This document shows, one piece after another, positions 24,968 through 34,241 of a stretch of DNA of 64,000 nucleotides. A model generated the notes under the pieces. That model was given only the letters and a program-made list of their open reading frames with translations. It did no database searches and was not told the origin of the DNA. Positions within the stretch are counted from its first letter, which is position 1; every line of letters starts with the position of its first letter. Source of the stretch: an uncultured Spirochaetaceae bacterium (GTDB lineage: Bacteria; Spirochaetota; Spirochaetia; Sphaerochaetales; Sphaerochaetaceae); contig CALXLH010000012.1 of assembly GCA_944389145.1 (NCBI GenBank), forward strand, positions 44,596 to 108,595, given 5' to 3'. A program made the translations under genes and the position numbers.

Positions 24968-26668
24968 CTACGCCATCAGCGCATCAAGATCTATCTCGCA
25001 CATTATCGCAGGCATTGAACAGCCCCATGACTCCAGCACCTGCGGATGGACTTCTCCGAAGATGCCTACGGCCTTGCCATTGTACATGATCTGGGCAGCC
25101 CTGCCTGGAATGAACCTCTCATCGCCGGAAACCTCGCCAAGCGTATACTCCTTGCGCAGGAAATACATGATCGTGTTCACATATGATGCGGCCTCGTTGT
25201 ATCCGATATGCACGTTCGAAGAGAAGAAGCCTAGGCTGTCCTTCGTCACCGTACCGCTGTTATCGCTATCATCCTTGATCGTTATCTTACCGACTTCGAA
25301 GATATTGTGGGGATATACGGCATGGCCGGACACGGACTCGCTCTCAAGCAGGCACGGCAGGATCGATGGCCTTATGACCTCATAATTCTCACTCATCGGG
25401 TTAGCGATGAACACGCACTTCTCATCGGAGACATGCATATTCTCCACATATTCCCTTCTTGAGCCGAGGTAATTGTACATCATCTCCTGGAAGCCAAGCC
25501 CGACGAGTATGCCCTTCACCTTCCTTGAGAACTCCTCCACAGGTGAGATACGGCCGATCGTAAAGTCATGAGGAAGGACAGGCTCGAACCTCTCAAGCCC
25601 ATAGCCGATCATGACATCCTCGACGACATCAACAGGATGGAGGAAGTCATTGCGCCATGCGGGGCACTCAACCCTTACCTTGCAGCCTTCTACCCTAGCC
25701 TTCACACCCATCTTGGCAAGGGCAGAGACAGCCTCATCACCGCTTATCGGAAGGCCAAGCTTCTTCTCGATCAGCGAGAGTTCCGCCTCAGCATCCTTCT
25801 GGAAATAGTAAGGCACCGTGATCTCGCGCCCATAAGGAGTATCCTTTGCGAAGCGTACCTTCACCGGCTGGATCGTAAAGCCCATATCGGCCATATCGCA
25901 GGCAAGGATATTCGCGGCAAGAAGCAGGTCATCGAGTATCGGGCCGGAAAGCTCGATGAAGAAATCAGAATCCCCGACCTCAACGGCACCGATGCGAGCG
26001 CTGTTTATGACAGGCGGGAACGAAAGCGTATCGCCATTGTCATCGAAGAGATACGGGAACAGAGGGAATGATGATACGATATGCCCATATTCCTTTCCCT
26101 TCGGATGCTTCTCGCAGATCTCCCTCAGCGAAAGCTCCTCTGTCATGCCAAGCGGAACGAATCTCGTCTTGTCTGGGTCGACTGCAGCATAATGGACAGG
26201 GAACTTGATCATATCCTTACGATAGATTCCCATCGCTATCGTCTTGCGCTTACGGCCGAAGTTCGTGCAAAGCTTCTCCTGGCTCTGGATGAGGTTTACC
26301 AGCATGTCATCATCGACAGCCTTTCCCTTAGCGGCAAATCCTATGGAATAATCACGGATACCGAGAACGCTCTCATCATCGATGACCATGCGCCCCTCGC
26401 TATCCCTCTCCACATCAGCGGAGGAGAAGAAGCCATATTCAGGAACCACTCCGGTCTCATATGTCCTGAGCGCCCTGGCAACGCCCGCCGGAGACCAGAG
26501 ATCCGGACGGTTGGTATCGTTCAGCTCGATCCTGATGACACCGTCCTCAGCATCATGGCCATCAAGCTCGGCCTTGGCCACAGGGAAGATGGCGACAAGC
26601 TCATCATCGCTCATCTTCCTACCAAGAAGCGAATAGAAGATATTCTCTGGAGCATCGATCTTAGGCAT
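24968..26668 (-). CDS. pheT: Phenylalanyl-tRNA synthetase beta subunit, archaeal/spirochaetal type
   Basis: 566 aa, much shorter than the usual bacterial PheT (about 800 aa): there is no N-terminal tRNA-binding (EMAP-like) domain and no C-terminal anticodon-binding FDX-ACB domain. It begins MPKIDAPENIFYSLLG as archaeal and eukaryotic beta chains do, contains a B3/4-like editing region and a B5 domain, and ends with the catalytic-like core. It charges tRNA-Phe as a heterotetramer with PheS. Spirochaetes are known to carry this archaeal-type enzyme, so it is also a taxonomic marker. It is 1 nt after pheS. Confidence 0.93.
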   Translation of the reverse strand: MPKIDAPENIFYSLLGRKMSDDELVAIFPVAKAELDGHDAEDGVIRIELNDTNRPDLWSPAGVARALRTYETGVVPEYGFFSSADVERDSEGRMVIDDESVLGIRDYSIGFAAKGKAVDDDMLVNLIQSQEKLCTNFGRKRKTIAMGIYRKDMIKFPVHYAAVDPDKTRFVPLGMTEELSLREICEKHPKGKEYGHIVSSFPLFPYLFDDNGDTLSFPPVINSARIGAVEVGDSDFFIELSGPILDDLLLAANILACDMADMGFTIQPVKVRFAKDTPYGREITVPYYFQKDAEAELSLIEKKLGLPISGDEAVSALAKMGVKARVEGCKVRVECPAWRNDFLHPVDVVEDVMIGYGLERFEPVLPHDFTIGRISPVEEFSRKVKGILVGLGFQEMMYNYLGSRREYVENMHVSDEKCVFIANPMSENYEVIRPSILPCLLESESVSGHAVYPHNIFEVGKITIKDDSDNSGTVTKDSLGFFSSNVHIGYNEAASYVNTIMYFLRKEYTLGEVSGDERFIPGRAAQIMYNGKAVGIFGEVHPQVLESWGCSMPAIMCEIDLDALMA

Positions 26669-26669
26669 A

Positions 26670-28211
26670 TCAGTTTCCCCTCCTCATCCTTACGCTCTCG
26701 ATATCAGGAGTGAAAAGCTCCCTTAGATCATTCAGCCCCAGATGCATCAGGGCCATGCGGTCTATTCCGAGTCCCCAGGCAAGCACCGGCACATCTATTC
26801 CAAGCGCCTCGGTCACCTCAGGACGGAATATCCCGGAACCTCCAAGCTCGAACCAGCCGAGAACCGGATGCTTGATATGAACCTCTATCGAAGGCTCGGT
26901 GAACGGGAAATAGCCAGGGACGTACTTCACCTCTTCAGCTCCGGCGATCTCCTCGGCAAACATCTTCAGCAGTCCAAGCAGGTTGCGGAGATTCACATCA
27001 TTGCCAAGCACGATGCCTTCCGTCTGGTAGAAATCAGCGCCATGCGTGGCATCCACCTGATCATAGCGGAAGCACCTGACGATACCGAAGTACTTGCCTG
27101 GAACCTTTGCCTTCGTAAGCTGATGGGCAGATAGCACCGTTCCCTGGCTACGAAGCACCTGGCGTCTCGTGAATTCATGATCGAAGGCATATCCCCAGCC
27201 GCGTGAGCCCGTCTTCCAGCCATTCTCGTGGGTGGCAGCGACCTGGCTCAGCCAAGGCTCCTCGATCTTCTTCGCATGCACAGGATCCTTCACGTAATAG
27301 ACATCATGGATATCCCTGGCAGAGTGGAACTGAGGCATGAAGAGCGCATCACCATTCCAGAATTCGTTTTCCACGAGCGGTCCATCGAACTCCTCGAATC
27401 CGAGTGCGGTAAGCTTGTCCTTTACCCACTGCAGATACTCAGAATAGGCATTCCTGCGTCCTGGTATCAGGCGGGAAGTCGGAGCATTTATGCCATATGG
27501 GCGGAACGTACCGTTCTTCCATGTGCCATTCTGGATCATCTCAGGCGTGAGTATGCCGAACTCCTCTCCCGTGATATTAGCCTCTATCACGGCCTTCCTG
27601 GCCGCATCACCAGCCGCAGTCAGCCTATAGACGACCTCATCACGCTCAGAGAGCTTGAAAGGAGCGGAGGATGCACCCCTCTTCTTGGCAAGCTGGGAAA
27701 TTGCCGCCTTCTCATTATCGCTGAGGAAGGACTCATCAAGCGAACCAGGCTCAACAGCCTTATCAAGAAGCGCACGCTGCATCTGGATATCCTCAGGGAG
27801 GGAATCCTTGATGACCTCCGCCTTGCGCTCCTCGTTCATCTTAGCAACGCCCTTAGAGGAAAGAAGGCCGAACGCAGAACCCGTATCGCTCTTCTCCAGC
27901 CCCAGAGCCTCCGTGATCTCAGGCATCGAATGAGCCCCGTTCCTTGAGAGGAACGCGAAGATCCTCTCAGCAGGAAGCCCGTTCTTCTGATACTCCCTTC
28001 CCAGATCAGTAAGCTCGTATACGACCTTATGGCTCCTGTCTATCTCCTCGATGCAGCCCTTCGCAAGAAGCCAGGAGAACGCCTGATTGCACTGCCCGAC
28101 CTTATAGTCCAGCTCCGTGATAAGCCTCTCTGCCGTTATCGGCTCACCGAGAGAGACATGACGCAGAAGCCTGACTTCAAGCGGATGCAGGTTCTTTACC
28201 TCTATATCCAT
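26670..28211 (-). CDS. pheS: Phenylalanyl-tRNA synthetase alpha subunit, archaeal/spirochaetal type
   Basis: 513 aa, against about 330-350 in ordinary bacteria. The N-terminal about 190 residues are winged-helix DNA/RNA-binding-like domains (LHPLEVRLLRHV..., ERIFAFLSRNGAHSMPEITEAL) typical of archaeal and eukaryotic alpha chains. The class II catalytic core follows, with motif 2-like FRYDQVDATHGADFYQTEG and motif 3 GLGIDRMALMHLGLNDLR near the C-terminus. Ribosome site GGGAG; an extended -10 lies 25-30 nt upstream. Confidence 0.94.
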   Translation of the reverse strand: MDIEVKNLHPLEVRLLRHVSLGEPITAERLITELDYKVGQCNQAFSWLLAKGCIEEIDRSHKVVYELTDLGREYQKNGLPAERIFAFLSRNGAHSMPEITEALGLEKSDTGSAFGLLSSKGVAKMNEERKAEVIKDSLPEDIQMQRALLDKAVEPGSLDESFLSDNEKAAISQLAKKRGASSAPFKLSERDEVVYRLTAAGDAARKAVIEANITGEEFGILTPEMIQNGTWKNGTFRPYGINAPTSRLIPGRRNAYSEYLQWVKDKLTALGFEEFDGPLVENEFWNGDALFMPQFHSARDIHDVYYVKDPVHAKKIEEPWLSQVAATHENGWKTGSRGWGYAFDHEFTRRQVLRSQGTVLSAHQLTKAKVPGKYFGIVRCFRYDQVDATHGADFYQTEGIVLGNDVNLRNLLGLLKMFAEEIAGAEEVKYVPGYFPFTEPSIEVHIKHPVLGWFELGGSGIFRPEVTEALGIDVPVLAWGLGIDRMALMHLGLNDLRELFTPDIESVRMRRGN

Positions 28212-28242
28212 AAAACAACTCCCATCATTGATGTACCGTAGG

Positions 28243-28250
28243 ATTATATC
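28243..28250 (-). promoter_or_regulatory. Extended -10 promoter of pheST
   Basis: Minus strand TGA-TATAAT (hexamer 28248-28243). The transcript would start near 28236, giving a leader of about 25 nt that includes the GGGAG ribosome site. Confidence 0.55.
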
Positions 28251-28282
28251 AATCTCAGTGGAAAAGAAACAGGGCCGGGAGG

Positions 28283-30217
28283 TCAGAGTCCGAATGAAAG
28301 GGCTGCCTCCACTATCCTGTCCTCGCTGATAAGGACGCTCTCCTCCAGGCGCCTTGATACAGGTATCGGGGCGTCGAGGGCGGAAACCATGCGGACAGAC
28401 AGGGAATCGGAGGCCTCTGCCAGCACCCTCAGCACTGATTCTCCGATGCTTCCCTCTGCAGTCGTATCCTGCACGATAAGCGCGTGAGGAACACGCCTGT
28501 ACTCTCTTACGATCGTATCCTTATCAAGAGGATATATCGTCGCAAGGTCGATGAAGGTTATATCATCCGCATACGGTCCCAATGCCTTCCTGGCAAGGGA
28601 TGCGGCATGGGAATATGCGATCACGAGGAGCTTCTTTCCCTGGCCTTGGACGATGGCGGTACCGATTGGAAGGAAATCATCAGCATCCCCTATCTCTCCC
28701 TCTTCCCCGTATAGTCCCTTATGCTCTATGAAGAGCACCGGATCGGGAGAAAGGGCCGCGCTCTTCAGAAGCGCCTTGGCAGTACGTGCGTCCGATGGTG
28801 CGACGATGGTAAGGCCGGGGATGCCTGTGAACATCGTCTCAAGCGACTGCGTATGCTGCGCCCCATGGCCCGTACCACCTCCCATGGGAAGACGCAGGAT
28901 CATCGGGCAGGAAAGCTGTCCGAATGACATGAAGCGCAGCTTGGCGGCATGATTGATGATCGCATCAGAGGCAAGCGTGGAGAAATCACCATACATAAGC
29001 TCCACGATAGGCCTTGACCCTACAGCCGCGGCTCCAACGGCCATATCGGTGAATGTCTCTTCGGATACAGGGGTCTCAATCACCTGCCCAGGGTGCCTCC
29101 GGCAAAGGTCCTTCGTCACCCCGAAGCAGCCGCCATATCTTCCGATATCCTCACCCATCAGGAATGATGACGGATCGGATGAGAGCACCTCATCCAAGGC
29201 CTCATAGATCGCCTCCCGGTATGTGCCTCTATGGAATGACGCATGATTACCTGAGACAGAAGGAAAGCGCGGAACGGAAAGAGAGAGAAGCTCATCAGCC
29301 GACAATATATCATCCTTTGATGAGAGCGCCTTCCGCATAGCATCCTCGACGAGTGCCTTCTCATGCTCATATACGGCATCTATCTCATCCTGCGTCATGA
29401 TGGATGCGGAAATAAGCTGCTTCTCATAGCGCATGATAGGATCCCTTTCCCTCCAGCTGACTTCCTCCTCACGGCTCCTATAGGCATTCCTATCGGAGCG
29501 GCTGTGCCCGCACATCCTGTAAGTCTCCGCTTCTATGAAGAAGGGCCTGTGATTCTCGATGATGTAGCGGCGAGCCGATGAGACAGCCTCATATACAGCC
29601 GATACATCATTGCCATCGATGTGCTCTGATCGCATGGAGTACCCATCTGCCCTGCGGAATATCTCAGATGAGGATATCATTCGATCTGATGAGGCCGACA
29701 TGCCATAATGATTGTTCTCAAGGAAGAAAAGAAGGGGCAGATCCCAGATAGAGGCCATATTCATCATCTCATGGACCGTGCCGCGCGATGCAGCGCCATC
29801 GCCGAATACGGCAACAGCCATGCCATCGATCGCATTCCTCTTCAAAGAAAGAGCGATGCCTCCTGCGATGCCGATACCCGAGCCTACCACAGCAGACGAA
29901 CCGAAGTTGCCATGCTGGATATCCGTCATATGCATCGATCCCCCTATTCCGCCGCAGATCCCATGCCTTGAGCCGAGCATCTCCGAGAACATCCGATCCA
30001 ATGGGGTTCCCATTGCAACGTTGTATCCATGGCAGCGATGGGTCGGGACCACCCAATCACTCTTCTCAAGAGCGGCAGATAGCCCTACATGGCAGGCTTC
30101 CTGTCCGATGGACAGATGATATGTTCCCCAGACAAGCCCCTCTGAGGCAAGGCGCTCAACACCCTCCTCGAAGAGACGGGAACGAAGCATCAGCGAAAGA
30201 AGAGATCCATTGTCCAT
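28283..30217 (-). CDS. Fused E1 alpha-beta subunit of a 2-oxoacid (pyruvate/acetoin-type) dehydrogenase
   Basis: 644 aa. Residues 1-about 315 are the E1 alpha (thiamine-diphosphate) domain: GGIGGSMHM, then GDGAASRGTVHEMMNMA with N for the ThDP/Mg motif, and YRMCGHSRSDRNAYR. Residues about 325-644 are E1 beta: FLMGEDIGRYGGCFGVTKDL, ETPVSEETFTDMAVGAA, and LDAPIPVSRRLEESVL near the end. Normally two genes; here one chain. No E2, E3 or lipoate genes are in the window. Ribosome site GGAGG before the ATG at 30217. It may work with an E2/E3 encoded elsewhere, or act as a non-complexed ThDP enzyme. Confidence 0.9.
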   Translation of the reverse strand: MDNGSLLSLMLRSRLFEEGVERLASEGLVWGTYHLSIGQEACHVGLSAALEKSDWVVPTHRCHGYNVAMGTPLDRMFSEMLGSRHGICGGIGGSMHMTDIQHGNFGSSAVVGSGIGIAGGIALSLKRNAIDGMAVAVFGDGAASRGTVHEMMNMASIWDLPLLFFLENNHYGMSASSDRMISSSEIFRRADGYSMRSEHIDGNDVSAVYEAVSSARRYIIENHRPFFIEAETYRMCGHSRSDRNAYRSREEEVSWRERDPIMRYEKQLISASIMTQDEIDAVYEHEKALVEDAMRKALSSKDDILSADELLSLSVPRFPSVSGNHASFHRGTYREAIYEALDEVLSSDPSSFLMGEDIGRYGGCFGVTKDLCRRHPGQVIETPVSEETFTDMAVGAAAVGSRPIVELMYGDFSTLASDAIINHAAKLRFMSFGQLSCPMILRLPMGGGTGHGAQHTQSLETMFTGIPGLTIVAPSDARTAKALLKSAALSPDPVLFIEHKGLYGEEGEIGDADDFLPIGTAIVQGQGKKLLVIAYSHAASLARKALGPYADDITFIDLATIYPLDKDTIVREYRRVPHALIVQDTTAEGSIGESVLRVLAEASDSLSVRMVSALDAPIPVSRRLEESVLISEDRIVEAALSFGL

Positions 30218-30233
30218 CGAATCCTCCGAGGGA

Positions 30234-30734
30234 CTATGAGACGTAGACTCCCTCTATGCGACCGATATACATATGATGCCAGTCCCCATGAGGATAGAGC
30301 TTCGCTATGCTCTCGTCAATCAGGCTCTTATCATCAAGAAGCACATGGGAAAGCTTGGTGCATGTCATCACGAGGTTAGCTTCCTCGAAGGCCACGGTGC
30401 CATCAAGGCCCATAGGCGTTATTCCTGCGCCCTTCGCCTTATCGGTATCTGCCCCGCTGTGGCTGCCGCAGTAATCAAGCACGCCCTTGAGCTCCGGTGG
30501 AAAGAACGACAGAGAGAACATGCGGCTGCTCTCCATAAGGCCATAGGTGTATCTTGACTGCCTCACGAAGACATAGGCAACAGCCTCGTTCCATAGATAT
30601 CCAAGCCCGCCCCAGCCAGCGGTCATGGTATTCCAGCGCTCGCTGCTTCCTGCCGTAAGGAGGAACGTATCCTCTCCTATCACAGTGAACGGATTAAGCT
30701 CGAGCTGATCGAATCCTACTTTCCTCATGCGCAT
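30234..30734 (-). CDS. Flavin reductase-like domain protein
   Basis: 166 aa. It fits the FMN-binding split-barrel flavin_reduct group: NPFTVIGEDTFLLTAG, WNTMTAGWGGLGYLWN (a position where family members bind FMN phosphate) and VFVRQSRYTYGLMESS. It probably binds FMN and acts in the cytoplasm as a reductase. A TATAAT and a strong GGAGGAG ribosome site precede the start, and the fused E1 gene follows 16 nt after its stop, so the two form a small operon. Whether they cooperate is not known. Confidence 0.8.
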   Translation of the reverse strand: MRMRKVGFDQLELNPFTVIGEDTFLLTAGSSERWNTMTAGWGGLGYLWNEAVAYVFVRQSRYTYGLMESSRMFSLSFFPPELKGVLDYCGSHSGADTDKAKGAGITPMGLDGTVAFEEANLVMTCTKLSHVLLDDKSLIDESIAKLYPHGDWHHMYIGRIEGVYVS

Positions 30735-30832
30735 CTCCTCCTGCTTCGATTATAAGGTCCCGGCCAGCTCCTTTTCAAATAAATAGCATTACGATAGACT
30801 GGGATTATCAGATCTGCTTAACGGAGTGATAA

Positions 30833-31390
30833 ATGGAAGCTAATCCCCCTCTCGCAAAGGATCTCAGGCGTGTCCTCATCGATGAGGAAACGATCGCAAG
30901 GCGCGTTCAGGAACTTGCGGATGAGATCAACGTTAAGTACAGGGACTCATCAGAGCCTCTGATACTCGTCGGAGTCCTCAAGGGCTCATTCATATTCCTC
31001 GCAGACCTATCACGACGGCTGACGATCCCGCATATCGTTGACTTCATCGCGATATCCTCATACGGGAAGAAAGGAGACAAACGAGGAGAGGTAAGGCTCC
31101 TGATGGATACCAGGGAGAACCTTTCCGGGCATGACGTGCTTATCGTCGAGGATATCCTCGACAGCGGATCTACGCTGAGCTATCTCATCAAGACCTTCAG
31201 CGCGAGGAACACGAAGTCAGTATCCACAGCGGTCTTCCTCGACAAGCCGGCGCGTCATGAGGTGGATATAGACATCCAGTTCAAAGGCTTCGAGATTCCA
31301 GATGTATGGGTCGTCGGATACGGGCTGGATTACAAGGAGAAGCACAGGACCCTGCCTTATATCGCAGAGATGATCCCGGAGGAGTCATGA
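30833..31390 (+). CDS. hpt: Hypoxanthine (guanine) phosphoribosyltransferase
   Basis: 185 aa. PRPP-binding motif VLIVEDILDSGSTLSYL (about 102-118) and the first loop LVGVLKGSFIFLADL are typical of HPRT. It converts hypoxanthine (and perhaps guanine) to IMP/GMP. GGAG ribosome site 6 nt before the ATG. It overlaps a second phosphoribosyltransferase gene (ATGA) and is in operon with purA, so salvaged IMP can be turned into AMP. Confidence 0.93.
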   Translation: MEANPPLAKDLRRVLIDEETIARRVQELADEINVKYRDSSEPLILVGVLKGSFIFLADLSRRLTIPHIVDFIAISSYGKKGDKRGEVRLLMDTRENLSGHDVLIVEDILDSGSTLSYLIKTFSARNTKSVSTAVFLDKPARHEVDIDIQFKGFEIPDVWVVGYGLDYKEKHRTLPYIAEMIPEES

Positions 31391-31962
31391 ACGATAAATT
31401 CGATAAGTTCTATGTAAGCTACAACACGATTCACAAGCTCGTTAAGAGCCTGGCCAAGAAGATCGAGGATTCGGGATTCGACCCGGATGTGATTGTCGCG
31501 ATAGGCTCTGGCGGCTTCATTCCGGCAAGGATCATAAAGAACTTCATAAACCGCCCGATCTTCGCAGTCGGCATATCATACTACGGGATGGATCATAAGC
31601 ACCGTTCCCACCCGACCAAGATACAGTGGATCGACGAGGTTCAGGAACAGCTGCGCGGAAAGAACGTACTCCTGATCGATGAGGTCGACGACACCAGGGC
31701 AACCCTCGCCTACTGCGTCGGAGAGCTTCTCTCCTACCAGCCGAAGGAGATAGCTGTCCTCGTGCTGCATAACAAGCTGAAGAAGAAGGACGTGGAGTTC
31801 CCGCCAGAGATAAAGAGATACTTCCCAGCCTTGGAGATCGAGGATATGTGGATCAAGTATCCATGGGACGCTGATGATATAGATGAGCATACGAGGCTTG
31901 AGGCCGAGATGATCAAAGAGCTGAAGAAACAGGGAAAGGAGCTTTTCAATGGCATCTTATAA
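31387..31962 (+). CDS. Second phosphoribosyltransferase domain protein
   Basis: 191 aa from the ATG at 31387; the open frame extends further upstream inside hpt but has no support. A PRTase motif, VLLIDEVDDTRATLAYCV (about 97-114), replaces the canonical VDDVxxTG by EVDDTRAT. The early loop VIVAIGSGGFIPARIIKNF is the substrate-side P-loop. Similar to COG2236-type hypoxanthine/xanthine PRTases. It overlaps hpt by 4 nt and purA by 14 nt, so it is likely a purine salvage enzyme with a different base preference (xanthine or guanine), but this is inference. Confidence 0.82.
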   Translation: MNDKFDKFYVSYNTIHKLVKSLAKKIEDSGFDPDVIVAIGSGGFIPARIIKNFINRPIFAVGISYYGMDHKHRSHPTKIQWIDEVQEQLRGKNVLLIDEVDDTRATLAYCVGELLSYQPKEIAVLVLHNKLKKKDVEFPPEIKRYFPALEIEDMWIKYPWDADDIDEHTRLEAEMIKELKKQGKELFNGIL

Positions 31963-33229
31963 CGTCAACGCCGTAGTGGGCGTACAGTGGGGAGATGAAG
32001 GCAAGGGCCGCATCGTGGATTACCTTGCTTCCGACGCGGAGATAGTGATCCGCTTCCAGGGAGGCGACAACGCCGGACATACCGTGATCAACGACAAGGG
32101 CAAGTTCGGTCTCCATATCCTTCCGTCAGGCATATTCAATCCGGAGACGATGAATATCGTAGGAGCAGGAACCGTCGTCAACTTCGATAGGATGAAGGAT
32201 GAGATGGATAACATCAAGAAGACTGCCGGCATCACTATCGATAACGTGTTCATCGACGAGCGCGCACATATCATCATGCCATATCACATGGCCCTTGATG
32301 GCGCGGAGGAAGGAAAGCGCAGCGAGAAGGAGAAGATCGGCACGACCAAGCGCGGCATCGGGCCATGCTACTCAGACAAGGCCGCGAGGATGGGCATCAG
32401 GGCGGCAGACATAATGGATGAGGAAAGGCTTGAGGCAAGGCTCCGCCTGATCCTTCCGAAGAAGAACAGGGACCTTGAGTACTACGGCCTCGACACGGTC
32501 ACGCTTGAGGACATGCTTGCACTCTGCGCAAGATGGAGAGCCGAGTTCGGCGATCATATCATAGACACGCAGCCAATCGTCCGTGATGCGGTGGAAGAAG
32601 GTAAGAAGATCCTCCTTGAAGGCCAGCTCGGCATCATGAGGGACAATGACTGGGGTATCTATCCATACACGACATCTTCCAACCCGACGGTGGCCGGAGC
32701 CTGCAACGGAGCGGGAATCCCTCCTCGGGCCATCAGCAAGGTCGTGGGTGTTGCGAAGGCCTACTCCACATCGGTCGGAGGCGGTCCTTACATGACGGAG
32801 CTTTTCGATGATGATGGAAAGAGGCTCAGGGATATCGGAGGCGAATACGGAGTCACGACAGGCCGCCCAAGGAGATGCGGATGGTTCGATGCCGTGGCGG
32901 CAGACTATGCCTGCTATATGAACGGAGTCACCGACATAGCCCTGACCAAGCTCGACGTGCTTGATACATTCAAGACCATCAAGGTCGGCGTTGGCTATAT
33001 GATAGATGGTGAGTACTACCGCCACCTGCCAGAGACGAGGCTCCAGGAAAGGGCAAAGCCGATCTATCAGGAATTCGAAGGCTGGATGAGCGATACGACA
33101 GGATGCAGGACGTGGGACGAGCTTCCAGAGAAGGCAAGGGAATATATACTTGCTCTCGAAAAGCTGATGAACACACGCATAACGTATGTATCGGTAGGTC
33201 CGGAACGGAACCAGCTGATCATCAGATGA
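31949..33229 (+). CDS. purA: Adenylosuccinate synthetase
   Basis: 426 aa, full length. N-terminal GVQWGDEGKGRIVDYLA (P-loop and catalytic Asp, about 9-25), GGDNAGHTV, the TTKRGIGPCYSDKAAR loop, and C-terminal GPERNQLI. It makes adenylosuccinate from IMP, Asp and GTP. It is third in an hpt-prt-purA operon, with GGAAAGGAG upstream; the downstream enzyme PurB is encoded 1.9 kb further on in its own unit. Confidence 0.95.
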   Translation: MASYNVNAVVGVQWGDEGKGRIVDYLASDAEIVIRFQGGDNAGHTVINDKGKFGLHILPSGIFNPETMNIVGAGTVVNFDRMKDEMDNIKKTAGITIDNVFIDERAHIIMPYHMALDGAEEGKRSEKEKIGTTKRGIGPCYSDKAARMGIRAADIMDEERLEARLRLILPKKNRDLEYYGLDTVTLEDMLALCARWRAEFGDHIIDTQPIVRDAVEEGKKILLEGQLGIMRDNDWGIYPYTTSSNPTVAGACNGAGIPPRAISKVVGVAKAYSTSVGGGPYMTELFDDDGKRLRDIGGEYGVTTGRPRRCGWFDAVAADYACYMNGVTDIALTKLDVLDTFKTIKVGVGYMIDGEYYRHLPETRLQERAKPIYQEFEGWMSDTTGCRTWDELPEKAREYILALEKLMNTRITYVSVGPERNQLIIR

Positions 33230-33235
33230 CGCAAT

Positions 33236-33255
33236 GGGCTGCTTCGGCAGCCCTT
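33236..33255. terminator. UUCG-tetraloop terminator of the purA operon
   Basis: GGGCTGC-TTCG-GCAGCCC, a 7-bp stem closed by a stable UUCG loop, followed by TT. It also lies at the 3' end of the convergent lacI-family gene. Confidence 0.75.
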
Positions 33256-33257
33256 GT

Positions 33258-34241
33258 TCATCTAGGCGTACTCTCTCTTATGACAAGCTCATAGGGCAGC
33301 TCAGCCATCTTCTCGGCAGGCCTGCCCGACATCGCATCCTCAAGCGTCCGCACGCACTGTGAGGACATACGGGAGAGGTTCGTATCCACGGATGAGATCG
33401 ATGGGCGTGATATCACGGAGTAGATTGAGTTATCGACACCGAATACCGCTACATCATCAGGCACGGAGATACCATGATCGGAGAGAGCCCTGACGCCGCC
33501 TGCGGCCAGTATATCCATGGAATAGAGGATGGCATCCGTCCTCCCCTCGCTGAGGATGCGGTTCGTTGCCTCATAGCCACCATCGAAGGAATCCTCGCAC
33601 TCAAGGAATCTGCACTCGAGGCCATGGGCTGCGATCGCACCTTCGACACCTTCTCTCTTCATCCTGTTTGATGGCGTATCATTGGCATTGACATAGGAGA
33701 AGTGCCTGCGGCCCTTTCCATAGAGATAATCCACGGCAGCCCGGAGTCCTCCCTCATCGTCGGCAATGACGGAATATACATTATCAAGGGTAAGCACGCC
33801 ATTCTCCATGACGATAGGAGTAGACGGCATATATGTGGCAACGGCCGATGCCATAGACTCGGATGAGAATGATGAGCCGATGAATACTGCACCATCAACC
33901 CGTCTGGATGCCAGCATGCGTACCGCATTCACACGGCTCTCATCATCGGAGCCAGTGTTCAGGATAATGGAGCAATAGCCATTCTTCTGGAATTCCTCAA
34001 CCATCACATAGGCACCATTGGTATAGTGCTGATTGCGGATATCCGAGACAAGGATACCGATGAGCATGCTGCTCTTCTTGGCCAGGCCCCGGGCCGCCTC
34101 GCTAAGCTCGAACCCGGAAGCCTGCGTTATGGAAAGTATCCTGTTCCTTGTCTCCGCGCTGATGCCGGGTCTCCCGTTCAGCACCCTTGATACGGTACTG
34201 GCAGAGACACCGGCAATCCTCGCGATATCATAGATAGTCAC
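33258..34241 (-). CDS. LacI-family transcriptional repressor
   Basis: 327 aa with a GTG start. The N-terminal HTH and hinge are classic: MTIYDIARIAGVSASTVSRVLNG-type sequence at 1-23, ending in the hinge-helix leucine region. The C-terminal periplasmic-binding-protein-like domain (about 60-325) senses a small ligand. It is the second gene of the unit behind a cyclase-family hydrolase; the start codon directly follows the upstream stop. The cyclase promoter carries two LacI-type palindromes, so it most likely autoregulates this operon. Confidence 0.9.
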   Translation of the reverse strand: MTIYDIARIAGVSASTVSRVLNGRPGISAETRNRILSITQASGFELSEAARGLAKKSSMLIGILVSDIRNQHYTNGAYVMVEEFQKNGYCSIILNTGSDDESRVNAVRMLASRRVDGAVFIGSSFSSESMASAVATYMPSTPIVMENGVLTLDNVYSVIADDEGGLRAAVDYLYGKGRRHFSYVNANDTPSNRMKREGVEGAIAAHGLECRFLECEDSFDGGYEATNRILSEGRTDAILYSMDILAAGGVRALSDHGISVPDDVAVFGVDNSIYSVISRPSISSVDTNLSRMSSQCVRTLEDAMSGRPAEKMAELPYELVIRESTPR

